Under the pieces are notes generated by a model that saw nothing but the letters and a program-made list of their open reading frames with translations, searched no databases and was not told the origin of the DNA. From Candidatus Acutalibacter pullistercoris (lineage in GTDB: Bacteria > Bacillota > Clostridia > Oscillospirales > Acutalibacteraceae), in the NCBI GenBank assembly GCA_019115285.1, contig DXDU01000107.1:1-41191 (forward strand): a stretch of DNA of 41,191 nucleotides, read 5' to 3'. Within the stretch, counting starts at the first letter, position 1. Each line of letters starts with the position of its first letter. Made by a program: the position numbers and the translations under genes. This document shows, in pieces, positions 22,110 to 30,198 of the stretch.

Positions 22110-23186
22110 TCACTCTTTTGTCAGGTCCCGGACGCTGTCCCGGGGGATCAGGGCGGTGGGCAGCTCCAGCTTCAGGCTGGGGATGTGGAAGCCCAGCTTC
22201 TTGTTGCGCTGGAGGTTTCGCAGCATGGCCACGCACTCCCGGCCCATCAGATGCCGGTAATTGCGGACGCTTGTCAGGTTGGGCTCTACCATGGTGCAGA
22301 TGGACCTGTCGTCGAACCCGATGATGGAGATGTCCTGGGGGATCTTCAGGCCCTCCCGCTGCAAGGCCTTCATGGCCCGCCAGGCCAGCCTGTCATTTTC
22401 CGCCACCAAGGCGGTGGGCAGGCGCTCGGCGCTGCGGAACAGCTCCCGGAGGATGTCGAACTCCTCGGCCTCCGCCGCGTCCCCCGCGGTGAAGTAGTTC
22501 TCCCGCCGGTCCGCCAGGCCGTATTCCCGCAGGGCCTGGTGGAAGCACCGGCGGCGCTCCAGCAGGCTGTCGTTGCTTTTGCCGCTGTACACGTAGCCCA
22601 GGTTCTGGTGGCCCATGTTCTTTAAGTATTCCACCGCGGCGAAAATGCCCTGTTCGTTGTTGACGCACACGCTGCACACGTTCCGGTCCGGGCGGTAGGT
22701 GTCCACGAAGACGCAGGGGATGCCCAGGGATTCCAGGTCCGCCAGCATGGCGTCGGTGATGTGGTAGGTCTGCACGATGGCCCCCACGGCGTTGCCCGTG
22801 TCCTCCACCAGGCGCTTTAAGTTCCGGTTGCCCTGGTAGCTCATGTGCAGCACCACCAAGTTGTAGTGGCTGTCCCGGGCCTCCATCTCCGCCCCTTCCA
22901 GCACGGCGGGGTAGAAGGCGAACCTGTCGTTGTCCTCATCGAAGTTGGTGTAGATCAGATAGACGATCACCGGCCGGCTCTGGGGAGAGCTGTCCTGGTT
23001 TTCCCGGGGAAGGGCGGTGGAGGAGGAGAGCATGTTCTCGCACCCCAGCTCCCGGATCTTCTCCAGCAGGGAGTGGCGCAGGGAGTCGCTGATGCCGGGC
23101 TTATTGTTGAGGACCAGTGATATGGTGGCGGGAGAGACCCCCAGCTTTTTTGCCAGATCTTTCGCTTTCATGGTTGGTTTTTTCAC
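22110..23186 (-). CDS. LacI-family transcriptional repressor
   Basis: A 358-residue regulator has an N-terminal LacI helix-turn-helix (MKAKDLAKKLGVSPATISLV, about residues 6-25, with the hinge helix region near 50) and a periplasmic-binding-type effector domain. The C-terminal part shows IGFDDRSICTMVEPNLTSVR, typical of the family. The start is taken as GTG 23186, giving MKKPTMKAKDL; ATG at 23171 is possible, but neither has a strong RBS. GTTTATAAAC-like sites overlap its own promoter and two promoters downstream, so it probably represses itself, the candidate sRNA and the peptide operon. The inducer is unknown; no sugar catabolic gene is adjacent. Confidence 0.92.
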   Translation of the reverse strand: MKKPTMKAKDLAKKLGVSPATISLVLNNKPGISDSLRHSLLEKIRELGCENMLSSSTALPRENQDSSPQSRPVIVYLIYTNFDEDNDRFAFYPAVLEGAEMEARDSHYNLVVLHMSYQGNRNLKRLVEDTGNAVGAIVQTYHITDAMLADLESLGIPCVFVDTYRPDRNVCSVCVNNEQGIFAAVEYLKNMGHQNLGYVYSGKSNDSLLERRRCFHQALREYGLADRRENYFTAGDAAEAEEFDILRELFRSAERLPTALVAENDRLAWRAMKALQREGLKIPQDISIIGFDDRSICTMVEPNLTSVRNYRHLMGRECVAMLRNLQRNKKLGFHIPSLKLELPTALIPRDSVRDLTKE

Positions 23187-23219
23187 ACACCCCGGGACCG
23201 GCGGCCAGAGACCACCGCA

Positions 23220-23268
23220 GTTTATAAATCTTTATAAAATATTATACCCCTTTTTCGGGGAATTGCAA
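23220..23268 (-). promoter_or_regulatory. lacI promoter with overlapping operators
   Basis: On the minus strand TTGCAA (23263-23268), 16-bp spacer, TATAAT (23241-23246). Two TTTATAAA sites (23231-23239 and 23220-23229) lie at and after the start of transcription, a layout for autorepression. Confidence 0.75.
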
Positions 23269-23376
23269 GAGTTCCCGGGGAAAGAGAAATGTAAAAAATT
23301 TAGGCCCGTAGTTGTGATTTCTTTCCAAAAAATGTGGGGGAGGCTGGGGGAAAAGGGGAGAGAGGGAAAAATCCCG

Positions 23377-23405
23377 TTGACAAGAGAGGGAGAAATGGGT
23401 ACAAT
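23377..23405 (+). promoter_or_regulatory. promoter of the TPP riboswitch transcript
   Basis: TTGACA (23377-23382), 17-bp spacer, TACAAT (23400-23405), a strong sigma-A promoter. Confidence 0.85.
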
Positions 23406-23425
23406 GGGAGTTGAAAAATGAAAGA

Positions 23426-23540
23426 AGGGGTGCCCGCTGTTCCAGTTCTTGGGGAGCAGGCGGCTGAGAGGAGCTTCGAGCTTAAACCCTTTGCCCATCT
23501 GGGCAGGAACCTGATCCGGGTAATACCGGCGTAGGGAGCA
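23426..23540 (+). promoter_or_regulatory. TPP (thiamine pyrophosphate) riboswitch
   Basis: The THI element is present in order: GGGGTGCC, GGCTGAGA, AAACCCTTTG, ACCTGATCCGGGTAATACC and GGCGTAGGGA. It binds TPP and lowers expression of the downstream thiamine transporter gene. The terminator at 23609-23640 is the expected expression platform. Confidence 0.95.
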
Positions 23541-23608
23541 TTTCATCACAGGGCGGCCCGGAGGGTTTTGGGGCTGCCGGGGGCCTGTCCCCTTTGAAAT
23601 GTCTGCTT

Positions 23609-23641
23609 CGCCGTCCGGAGGGCTTCCGGGCGGCGTTTTTC
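23609..23641 (+). terminator. riboswitch-controlled terminator
   Basis: CGCCGTCCGGA (23609-23619) pairs with TCCGGGCGGCG (23625-23635) with one G-T pair, then TTTTTC. It lies between the TPP aptamer and thiT, so TPP binding should favour it. Confidence 0.85.
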
Positions 23642-23704
23642 TTTCCCCGGGAGTTTGGGACGGGAGGTTTCATTTTTCAAATCCTATTGAGAGGGAGAAT
23701 CTCT

Positions 23705-24343
23705 ATGACCAACACCGCTTCATCCAAACGTATTTTCAACCTGGTGCTGGGGGGCGTCATGGTGGCAATGGCCACTGTGCTGGGCTTCATCAAGCTGTAC
23801 GACGCCCCCTACGGCGGGTCCATCACCGTCTGCTCCATGCTGCCCATCCTGTTCTTCGGCTACCGCTGCGGCCTGAAGTGGGGCCTGGGGGCCGGCTTTG
23901 TGAACAGCGTCCTCCAGCTTTTGCTGGGCATGAGCGCCTTAAAGGGCGTCAGCGCCGGGGTGCTGGTGGGCTCCATCTTCCTGGATTACCTCATCGCCTT
24001 TACCGTGCTGGGCCTGGCCGGCATGTTCCGGGGGAAGATTAAGAACGACGCCCTGGCCTTCACCCTGGGCAGCCTGGTGGCCATGCTCCTGCGGTACCTG
24101 TGCTCCTTCCTGTCCGGGTGGCTGCTGTGGGTGGACGTGGTAGAGGACGCCGGCTACATGCAGGAGGTCATCGGCGCCTACATCCCCGCCCTCTCCGGCC
24201 TGACCGGCAACACCCTGGCCATTGTGTACTCCCTGGTGTACAACGGCGTGTACATGATCCCCGAGATCATCCTCACCTGCGTGGTGGGCTTCCTGCTGGT
24301 GCAGTTCGCCGGGAACCAGATTCTGGACAAGAAAGACCAGTAA
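23705..24343 (+). CDS. thiT: ECF transporter S component for thiamine
   Basis: ThiT is the membrane substrate-binding subunit that captures thiamine and works with a shared ECF module (EcfAA'T) encoded elsewhere. The 212-residue product has six membrane segments and begins MTNTASSKRIFNLVLGGVMV. The segment FIKLYDAPYGGSITVCSMLP matches the ThiT loop 1 region, and the later YSLVYNGVYMIPE belongs to the thiamine-site helix. The TPP riboswitch directly upstream confirms the substrate. GAGAGGGAG serves as RBS. Confidence 0.95.
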   Translation: MTNTASSKRIFNLVLGGVMVAMATVLGFIKLYDAPYGGSITVCSMLPILFFGYRCGLKWGLGAGFVNSVLQLLLGMSALKGVSAGVLVGSIFLDYLIAFTVLGLAGMFRGKIKNDALAFTLGSLVAMLLRYLCSFLSGWLLWVDVVEDAGYMQEVIGAYIPALSGLTGNTLAIVYSLVYNGVYMIPEIILTCVVGFLLVQFAGNQILDKKDQ

Positions 24344-24518
24344 ACACCTCATTTCTAAATTTATCGCGGAGCGGGCGCGTCTTTCCCAAACGGGAGGGCG
24401 CGCCTGTTCCCGTTCCAAACAAAAGGAGCTAAGCCGGGAGCTGGTATAAGAACGGCTCCCCGGGGCACACTGTGAGTGGGAAAAACTTCCCCCATCTTAC
24501 AGAGAAGAAGGTGCCATC

Positions 24519-24845
24519 ATGAGAAATCGTCTGCAATGCGAAGTGACCAGCTGCCAGCACTACAGCAACAGCCAGTGCTGCCTGCCGGGGATCCAGGTGG
24601 AGGGGCCGGGGGCCAGGCAGCCCAGCCAGACCTGCTGCGCCTCTTACCAGGAGCGGCGGCCCGGCTCTGGGGAGAACGCCAGCCACAGCCGCCCCAGCGG
24701 CCACAGCGACATCCGCTGCCAGGCCTGCCACTGCACCTACAACCAGGGAGAGGACTGCACGGCCTCCAGCGTGTCTGTGGGCTGCTGCGGGGGGCAGGCC
24801 ACCTCGAAAAGCGGCACGGAATGCCGGTCCTTCCGGGAAAAGTAA
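24519..24845 (+). CDS. DUF1540 cysteine-rich protein (two domains)
   Basis: A 108-residue protein with two DUF1540-type repeats: LQCEVTSCQHYSNSQCC to CCASY (about 5-43), and IRCQACHCTYNQGEDCTASS to ECRSF (about 65-105). Twelve or more cysteines suggest metal binding or disulfide cross-linking. DUF1540 proteins are typical of Clostridia; some are made during sporulation or found in spore layers, but this is not established here. The ATG at 24519 follows AGAAGAAGG. It is monocistronic, with a terminator at 24861. Confidence 0.9.
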   Translation: MRNRLQCEVTSCQHYSNSQCCLPGIQVEGPGARQPSQTCCASYQERRPGSGENASHSRPSGHSDIRCQACHCTYNQGEDCTASSVSVGCCGGQATSKSGTECRSFREK

Positions 24846-24860
24846 GAGCGTCAAACAGGA

Positions 24861-24902
24861 CTGCGCCTGGGCCTCTCTTTGGCCTGGGCGCAGCCCTTCT
24901 TT
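24861..24902 (+). terminator. terminator of the DUF1540 gene
   Basis: CTGCGCCTGGGCC (24861-24873) pairs with GGCCTGGGCGCAG (24881-24893) including two G-T pairs, then CCCTTCTTTTT. Confidence 0.8.
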
Positions 24903-24929
24903 TTGGCGAGGTCCCCACAGTCCCGCCCC

Positions 24930-25350
24930 CCAGGGAAGGCCGGCGGGCAGGCGCCCTTATCTTGAAAAGGGGGGAAGGGGCTCCTTTTTTGTAGGACGCT
25001 CAGGGCGGGCAGGCAGCGCTCCCCTGCTGCGGGGTAGGTGTTCCGCTGGGCTGGGAGCTTCCCCCAACGAAAAAGGCCGGCCCGAAGGCCGGCGGGGAGG
25101 GGCGCCCTTTTCATAAAAAGGGGGGAAGGGGCTCCTTTTTTGTAGGACGCTCAGGGCGGCCGGGCGGCACCTCCGCCGCGGGGAAGGTGTTCCGCTGGGC
25201 TGGGGCTGTTCCCAACGAAAAAAAGCCGGCGGGGGAGGGGCCCTTTTTTTGTAGGACGCTCAGGGCGGGCAGCGCCCCCCCGCCGCGGGGAAGGCGTTCC
25301 CCTGGGCTGGGAACTTCCCCCAACGAAAAGGGCCGGCCCGAAGGCCGGCC
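24930..25350. repeat. three tandem GC-rich units with embedded hairpins
   Basis: The sequence GTAGGACGCTCAGGGCGG occurs at 24991, 25142 and 25251 (offsets 151 and 109). Each occurrence is followed by a degenerate CCGCGGGGAAGG-GTTCC-CTGGGCTGGG block and CCCAACGAAAA. Two units carry GGCCGGCC-CGAA-GGCCGGC hairpins, one of which is the terminator of the adjacent minus-strand gene. Unit 3 lacks about 40 bp. No conserved reading frame is evident. Confidence 0.85.
25325..25350 (-). terminator. terminator of the ECF S-component gene
   Basis: GGCCGGCC (25331-25338) pairs with GGCCGGCC (25343-25350) around CGAA; on the minus strand CTTTTCG follows. Confidence 0.75.
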
Positions 25351-25368
25351 TGGGAAGTCTCTTTTCTC

Positions 25369-25974
25369 TTACAGGGTGCGGGTGGCGTTGAGCTTCAGCA
25401 CCGCCTTGGACACCGCCGTGCCCACCACGCCGCAGAGGGCCAGCTCGATGGGGGCGTTGATGCTGGTGGCGGTGAGGATCACCAGGCCGATGGTGGAGTT
25501 GGCCTGCAAGGCCTGGGCCTGCTCGGGGGTGAAGCTCAGGTTAAAGTACAAGAGGGCCAGCAGCCCCAGGAACAGCACGGTGTTCAGCAGGGAGGCGGAC
25601 AGGTTGGCCACCAGCACAGGGCCCACCTTCTGGCTGCCTTTAAAGGCCTTGAAGACCAGGCCGCACAGCAGGCCCGCCAGGGTCCGGGAGACCACGCACA
25701 CCACAAAGGCGAAGAAGGGGTTAGCCGCCACCAGGATGCCCCCCAGGAAGTCCCCCATAAAGCACTGGGCAAAGCTGGTCAGGCCGAAGAGGCACCCCAG
25801 AATGGCCCCGGCCAGGGGGCCCATCACCACGGCGCCGATGGCCACGGGGATCATCAGCAGGCTCAGGGACAGAGGCCCGATGCGCAGGTACCCCAGGGGG
25901 GTGAAGGACAGCAGCAGCACCAGGGCCGCCAGAATGGCGATCTCCGCCAGAAACACGATCTTTTTCCGATCCAT
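25369..25974 (-). CDS. ECF transporter S component, substrate unknown
   Basis: A 201-residue membrane protein with about six segments has the S-component pattern near its N-terminus: AEIAILAALVLLLSFTPLG, then RIGPLSLSLLMIPVAIGA and GPLAGAILGCLFGLTSF. Such proteins bind a vitamin or small solute and pair with the shared ECF module. The sequence is reminiscent of pantothenate- or folate-type S components, but I cannot assign the ligand. The ATG at 25974 has AAAGGAG at a good distance; an ATG three codons upstream sits against the RBS and is rejected. No riboswitch was recognised in its leader. Confidence 0.8.
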   Translation of the reverse strand: MDRKKIVFLAEIAILAALVLLLSFTPLGYLRIGPLSLSLLMIPVAIGAVVMGPLAGAILGCLFGLTSFAQCFMGDFLGGILVAANPFFAFVVCVVSRTLAGLLCGLVFKAFKGSQKVGPVLVANLSASLLNTVLFLGLLALLYFNLSFTPEQAQALQANSTIGLVILTATSINAPIELALCGVVGTAVSKAVLKLNATRTL

Positions 25975-26072
25975 TGAACACATCTCCTTTACTCAGCCAG
26001 GCGGCGCCTGCCGCCGGTTTCTCATCCTTCCATATTCCCAAGAAAACCAGCTGTTGTGGTTTTGGATACCGT

Positions 26073-26101
26073 ATTATACCACCCTTTCCCGCCTGGCGCA
26101 A
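26073..26101 (-). promoter_or_regulatory. promoter of the ECF S-component gene
   Basis: On the minus strand TTGCGC (26096-26101), 17-bp spacer and TATAAT (26073-26078). The leader of about 90 nt contains a GGCGGCAGGCGCCGCC hairpin. Confidence 0.75.
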
Positions 26102-26166
26102 TACAAATGGAAAAGTTTCTCCCCTGGGGGTGACAATAGGAGAGAAGTGTTTTTCGCAAGTTTTTC

Positions 26167-26195
26167 TTGTGAGGGGGCCGGGGCCGGGGTATAAT
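26167..26195 (+). promoter_or_regulatory. promoter of the HAD hydrolase gene
   Basis: TTGTGA (26167-26172), 17-bp spacer, TATAAT (26190-26195). Confidence 0.75.
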
Positions 26196-26226
26196 CATTT
26201 AGAGAGAATCATGAGGAGGGATCCCA

Positions 26227-27075
26227 TTGGGAGACATCAAATTGCTGGCTTTCGATCTGGACGGCACCACCATCACCCAGCATAAGTACCTGTCCCGGGA
26301 GAACCGGGAGGCCTTGGTCCGGGCCCAGGAGAGGGGGGTGCTCTTAGTGCCCGCCACCGGCCGGATGAAGGACTTCGTGCCGGAGGAGATCTTGTCCCTG
26401 CCCGGGGTGCGGTATGTGATCACCGCCAACGGGGCGGCGGTGTACGACATGGTGGAGGATAAGCCCGTGTACCAGCGGCTCATCCCCAACGAGACGGCCC
26501 GGCGGGTCCAGGCCTTGCTGGACGGCTGGGACATCTATATCGAGTATTACAGTGAGGGCCGGGCCATCACCAAAAAGGGCTACCCAGAGCTTGCCAGGAC
26601 CCACTTCGCCCTGCCCCCCTCCAAATGGCACTTCGTGGAGGACAAGGACTACTGGCTCATCGACGACTTCGGCGTCATGCTCCGGGAGACGGGGCTGCGG
26701 CCGGAGAAGATCAACCTGCCCTATGTGGCCCCGGAGGAGGCCCACAAAACCCTTTGGGAACAGCTGGAGGCCATCGGCGGGCTGCGGCTGACCTCCTCCA
26801 TCCCGGACAACATCGAAATAAACGCCGGGGACGCGGAAAAGGGTGGGGCCCTGCTGGCCCTGGCCCAGATGCTGGGGCTCTCCCGGGAGCAGGTGATGGC
26901 CGCCGGGGACAACGGCAACGACGTGACCATGCTCCAGGCGGCGGGGCTTTCCGTGGCGGTGGCCGATGGCTCTCCCGAAGCCCGGGCCGCCGCGGGGTAT
27001 GTCACCGGCCCCCACGACCAGAACGGCCTGGCCCAGGCGGTGGAAAAATTCCTGCTGGGGGAAGGGAACGCTTGA
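26227..27075 (+). CDS. Cof-type HAD-IIB phosphatase
   Basis: A cytoplasmic haloacid-dehalogenase-like phosphatase of the Cof group, acting on sugar phosphates or cofactors. The 282-residue product has FDLDGTT (Asp10 and Asp12), motif II in VPATGR (41-46), and motif III/IV as Lys205 in the DAEKGGAL stretch plus GDNGND (227-232). A C2-type cap lies between about 85 and 190. Translation starts at TTG 26227, supported by GAGGAGGG 7 bp upstream and no alternative ATG. The specific substrate cannot be told from sequence. Confidence 0.88.
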   Translation: MGDIKLLAFDLDGTTITQHKYLSRENREALVRAQERGVLLVPATGRMKDFVPEEILSLPGVRYVITANGAAVYDMVEDKPVYQRLIPNETARRVQALLDGWDIYIEYYSEGRAITKKGYPELARTHFALPPSKWHFVEDKDYWLIDDFGVMLRETGLRPEKINLPYVAPEEAHKTLWEQLEAIGGLRLTSSIPDNIEINAGDAEKGGALLALAQMLGLSREQVMAAGDNGNDVTMLQAAGLSVAVADGSPEARAAAGYVTGPHDQNGLAQAVEKFLLGEGNA

Positions 27076-27100
27076 TTTTTTCGGGGCTTTGCTTTATAAT
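27072..27100 (+). promoter_or_regulatory. promoter of ddh
   Basis: TTGATT (27072-27077), 17-bp spacer, TATAAT (27095-27100). The -35 overlaps the stop region of the upstream gene. Confidence 0.75.
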
Positions 27101-27152
27101 TTTTCCGTTCTACAGGAAATTTGTGATCCTTTGAGAAATGGGGGAATCTACT

Positions 27153-28136
27153 ATGAAGATCAGGATCGCCATTGCCGGGTACGGCAATCTGGGCCGGGGC
27201 GTGGAGTGCGCCGTGACCCGCAACGAGGACATGGAGCTGGTGGGGGTGTTCACCCGCCGGGCCCCCGGTTCTCTCAAGACCGTCACCGGGGCCCCTGTGT
27301 ACCACATGGACCAGGTGCCGGCCATGGCCCAGGACATCGACGTGCTGGTGCTCTGCGGCGGCAGCGCCAACGACCTGCCCACCCAGACTCCGGAGCTGGC
27401 CCGGTACTGCAACGTGGTGGACAGCTTCGACACCCACGCCAAGATTCCCGAGCACTTCGCCGCGGTGGACGCCGCCGCCAAGAAGAGCGGGAAGCTGGCG
27501 GTGATCTCCACCGGCTGGGACCCGGGCCTGTTCTCTCTCAGCCGGCTGTACGCCCAGGCGGTGCTCCCCAACGGCCGGGACTACACCTTCTGGGGCAAGG
27601 GCGTGAGCCAGGGCCACTCCGACGCCATTCGCCGGGTGCCCGGGGTCAAGGACGCCCGGCAGTACACCATCCCGGTAGAGGCCGCCATGGAGGCCGTGCG
27701 CTCCGGCGCCCAGCCTGAGCTGACCACCCGGCAGAAGCACACCAGAGAGTGCTTTGTGGTGGCGGAAGAGGGGGCGGACCTGTCCGCCATCGAGCAGGCC
27801 ATCAAGACCATGCCCAACTACTTCGACGAGTACGACACCACCGTCCACTTCATCTCCCAGGAGGAGCTGGACCGGGATCACAAGGGCATCCCCCACGGCG
27901 GCGTGGTGCTGCGCAGCGGCGTCACCGGGCCCCAGGGGGAGAACCACCACGTCATCGAGTACAAGCTCACCCTGGACTCCAACCCGGAGTTCACCGGCAG
28001 CGTGCTCACCGCCTACGCCAGGGCCGTGGCCCGGCTGGCCAAAGAGGGCCAGACCGGCTGCAAGACCGTGTTCGACATCGCCCCGGCGTACCTGCACCCC
28101 ATGAGCCCGGAGGAGCAGCGCAGCCACTTGCTGTAA
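27153..28136 (+). CDS. ddh: meso-diaminopimelate dehydrogenase
   Basis: Ddh (EC 1.4.1.16) makes meso-diaminopimelate in one NADPH- and ammonia-dependent step from tetrahydrodipicolinate, supplying lysine and peptidoglycan precursors. The 327-residue product starts MKIRIAIAGYGNLGRGVE with the NADP-binding GYGNLG. Other family segments are CGGSANDLPTQTPELARYCN, VDSFDTHAKIPEH, STGWDPGLFS, WGKGVSQGHSDAIRR and IPHGGVVLRSG. ATG 27153 is preceded by GGGGGAA. The gene is monocistronic. Its presence suggests a DAP-type cell wall. Confidence 0.96.
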   Translation: MKIRIAIAGYGNLGRGVECAVTRNEDMELVGVFTRRAPGSLKTVTGAPVYHMDQVPAMAQDIDVLVLCGGSANDLPTQTPELARYCNVVDSFDTHAKIPEHFAAVDAAAKKSGKLAVISTGWDPGLFSLSRLYAQAVLPNGRDYTFWGKGVSQGHSDAIRRVPGVKDARQYTIPVEAAMEAVRSGAQPELTTRQKHTRECFVVAEEGADLSAIEQAIKTMPNYFDEYDTTVHFISQEELDRDHKGIPHGGVVLRSGVTGPQGENHHVIEYKLTLDSNPEFTGSVLTAYARAVARLAKEGQTGCKTVFDIAPAYLHPMSPEEQRSHLL

Positions 28137-28148
28137 AAAGACCGCCGG

Positions 28149-28175
28149 AGAGGAGCCCTAGGGCTCCTCTTTTTG
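28149..28175 (+). terminator. terminator of ddh
   Basis: Perfect palindrome AGAGGAGCCCT / AGGGCTCCTCT (28149-28170) followed by TTTTG. Confidence 0.9.
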
Positions 28176-28213
28176 CGTTTGGGGCAGCGGGAAAAAATAT
28201 TTTTGCAAATGCT

Positions 28214-28241
28214 TTGCATTTTTCTGAAAATTCGTTATAAT
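28214..28241 (+). promoter_or_regulatory. promoter of the flavodiiron protein gene
   Basis: TTGCAT (28214-28219), 16-bp spacer, TATAAT (28236-28241). Confidence 0.75.
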
Positions 28242-28305
28242 AATGGGGAAGAGCGCCTCCCGGCGCAGCGGCCCACAGCGATGAAAACAGAAAGGAATCA
28301 CCTCA

Positions 28306-30099
28306 ATGAAGATCACCGACGATATTTTGTATGTAGGCGTAAACGACCACCAGGTGGACCTGTTCGAAGGGCAGTACGTGGTGCCCCACGGCATGTCCTA
28401 CAACTCCTATGTGATCCGGGACGAGAAGATCGCCGTGATGGACACGGTGGACGCCAAATTCACCCACGAGTGGCTGGACAACCTCTCCGCCGCCCTGGAG
28501 GGCAGAAAGCCCGATTACCTGATTGTGCAGCACATGGAGCCCGACCACGCCGCCAACATCCACAACTTTATGAAGGTCTACCCCGACACCACCGTGGTGG
28601 CCAACGGGAAGACCTTTACCATGATGGGGAATTTCTTCCGGGACATGGACCTGACCGGCAATACCCTGGAAGTGAAAAGCGGGGACACCCTGTGCCTGGG
28701 GAAGCACACCCTGGCCTTCGTGTTCGCCCCCATGGTCCACTGGCCGGAAGTGATGGTCACCTATGACACCACCGAGAAAGTGCTGTTCTCTGCCGACGGC
28801 TTCGGCAAGTTCGGCGCCCTGGACGTGGAGGAGGACTGGGACGACGAGGCCCGCCGGTACTACATCGGCATTGTGGGCAAGTACGGCGCCCAGGTGCAGA
28901 ACCTGTTAAAGGCCGCCGCCACCCTGGACATCCAGACCATCTGCCCCCTGCACGGGCCGGTGCTCACCGAAAACCTGGGCCACTACCTGGAGAAGTACAA
29001 CATCTGGTCCTCTTACGCCGTGGAGAGCGAGGGCGTGATGATCGCCTACACCTCTGTCTACGGCCACACCAAGAAGGCCGTGGAGCTTCTGGCGGAGAAG
29101 CTGCGGGAGAAGGGCTGCCCCCAGGTGGTGGTCTGCGACCTGGCCCGCACGGACATGTCCAAGGCGGTGGAGAACGCCTTCCGCTACGGCAAGCTGGTGC
29201 TGGCCACCACCACCTATAACTCCGAGATCTTCCCCTTTATGCGGGACTTCATCCAGCACCTGACGGAGCGCAACTACCAGAAGCGCACCGTGGGCCTCAT
29301 CGAGAACGGCACCTGGGCCCCCATGGCCGCCAAGGTGATGAAGAAGATGATGGAGGGCTGCAAGAACATCACCTGGCTGGAGCCTGTGGTGAAGATCATG
29401 TCCTCCGTAAGCGGGGAGAACATGGACCAGCTGGAGGCCCTTGCCGCCGAGCTGTGCAAGGACTATATCGCCCAGTCCGCCGAGCGGGCCAACAAGAACG
29501 ACCTGACCGCCCTGTTCAAACTGGGCTATGGCCTGTACGTGGTCACCTCTAACGACGGGGAGAAGGACAACGGCCTGATCGTCAACACCGTGACCCAGCT
29601 CACCGACAACCCCAACCGGGTGGCGGTGAACATCAACAAGGAGAACTACTCCCACCACATCATCAAGAAGACCGGGGTGATGAACGTCAACGTCCTGTCG
29701 GTGGACGCCCCCTTCGCCCTGTTTGAGAACTTCGGCTTCCAGAGCGGCCGCCAGGCGGACAAGTTCGCCCACTGGAAGACCTACCGGGCCGACAACGGCC
29801 TGCCCTTCCTGTCCCAGTATATCAACGCCTTCCTGTCCCTGCAGGTGGAGCAGTACGTGGACCTGGGCACCCACGGCATGTTCATCTGCACCGTGACCGA
29901 GGCCCGGGTCATCAGCGACAAGCCCACCATGACCTACGCCTACTACCAGGAGAACGTGAAGCCCAAGCCCCAGACCGAGGGGAAGAAGGGCTTCGTGTGC
30001 AAGATCTGCGGCTACATCTACGAGGGGGACACCCTGCCCGACGACTTCGTCTGCCCCCTGTGCAAGCACGGCGCCGCGGACTTCGAGCCCATCGGCTGA
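28306..30099 (+). CDS. four-domain flavodiiron protein (diiron, flavodoxin, flavin reductase, rubredoxin)
   Basis: This protein reduces O2 to water (and possibly NO) and protects anaerobes from oxygen. The 597-residue product has a metallo-beta-lactamase-fold diiron domain (1-245) with H76-x-E-x-D-H81, His145, Asp164 and His216. A flavodoxin domain (about 245-390) has the FMN loop SVYGHTKKA, and a flavin-reductase-like FMN domain follows (about 405-545). The rubredoxin has Cys565, Cys568, Cys583 and Cys586. Carrying both a rubredoxin and a flavin reductase domain may let NAD(P)H electrons pass to the diiron site within one chain. AAAGGA precedes the ATG. The gene has its own promoter and terminator. 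Confidence 0.93.
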   Translation: MKITDDILYVGVNDHQVDLFEGQYVVPHGMSYNSYVIRDEKIAVMDTVDAKFTHEWLDNLSAALEGRKPDYLIVQHMEPDHAANIHNFMKVYPDTTVVANGKTFTMMGNFFRDMDLTGNTLEVKSGDTLCLGKHTLAFVFAPMVHWPEVMVTYDTTEKVLFSADGFGKFGALDVEEDWDDEARRYYIGIVGKYGAQVQNLLKAAATLDIQTICPLHGPVLTENLGHYLEKYNIWSSYAVESEGVMIAYTSVYGHTKKAVELLAEKLREKGCPQVVVCDLARTDMSKAVENAFRYGKLVLATTTYNSEIFPFMRDFIQHLTERNYQKRTVGLIENGTWAPMAAKVMKKMMEGCKNITWLEPVVKIMSSVSGENMDQLEALAAELCKDYIAQSAERANKNDLTALFKLGYGLYVVTSNDGEKDNGLIVNTVTQLTDNPNRVAVNINKENYSHHIIKKTGVMNVNVLSVDAPFALFENFGFQSGRQADKFAHWKTYRADNGLPFLSQYINAFLSLQVEQYVDLGTHGMFICTVTEARVISDKPTMTYAYYQENVKPKPQTEGKKGFVCKICGYIYEGDTLPDDFVCPLCKHGAADFEPIG

Positions 30100-30115
30100 A
30101 AAAAACGTACAAAAA

Positions 30116-30149
30116 AAGAGATCCCCGGCAGCCGGGGATCTCTTTTTTG
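30116..30149. terminator. bidirectional terminator between convergent genes
   Basis: AGAGATCCCCGG pairs with CCGGGGATCTCT around CAG, flanked by A-run and T-run. Confidence 0.9.
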
Positions 30150-30198
30150 CGCTTTGTGAGTAAGAAGGGGCCTTGGGCCGGGCCGGGGTTATTCCAGG

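Noticed and set aside
24930-25350. CRISPR-like array
   Set aside because: Only three degenerate long units at unequal spacing, no short palindromic repeat with unique spacers and no cas genes.
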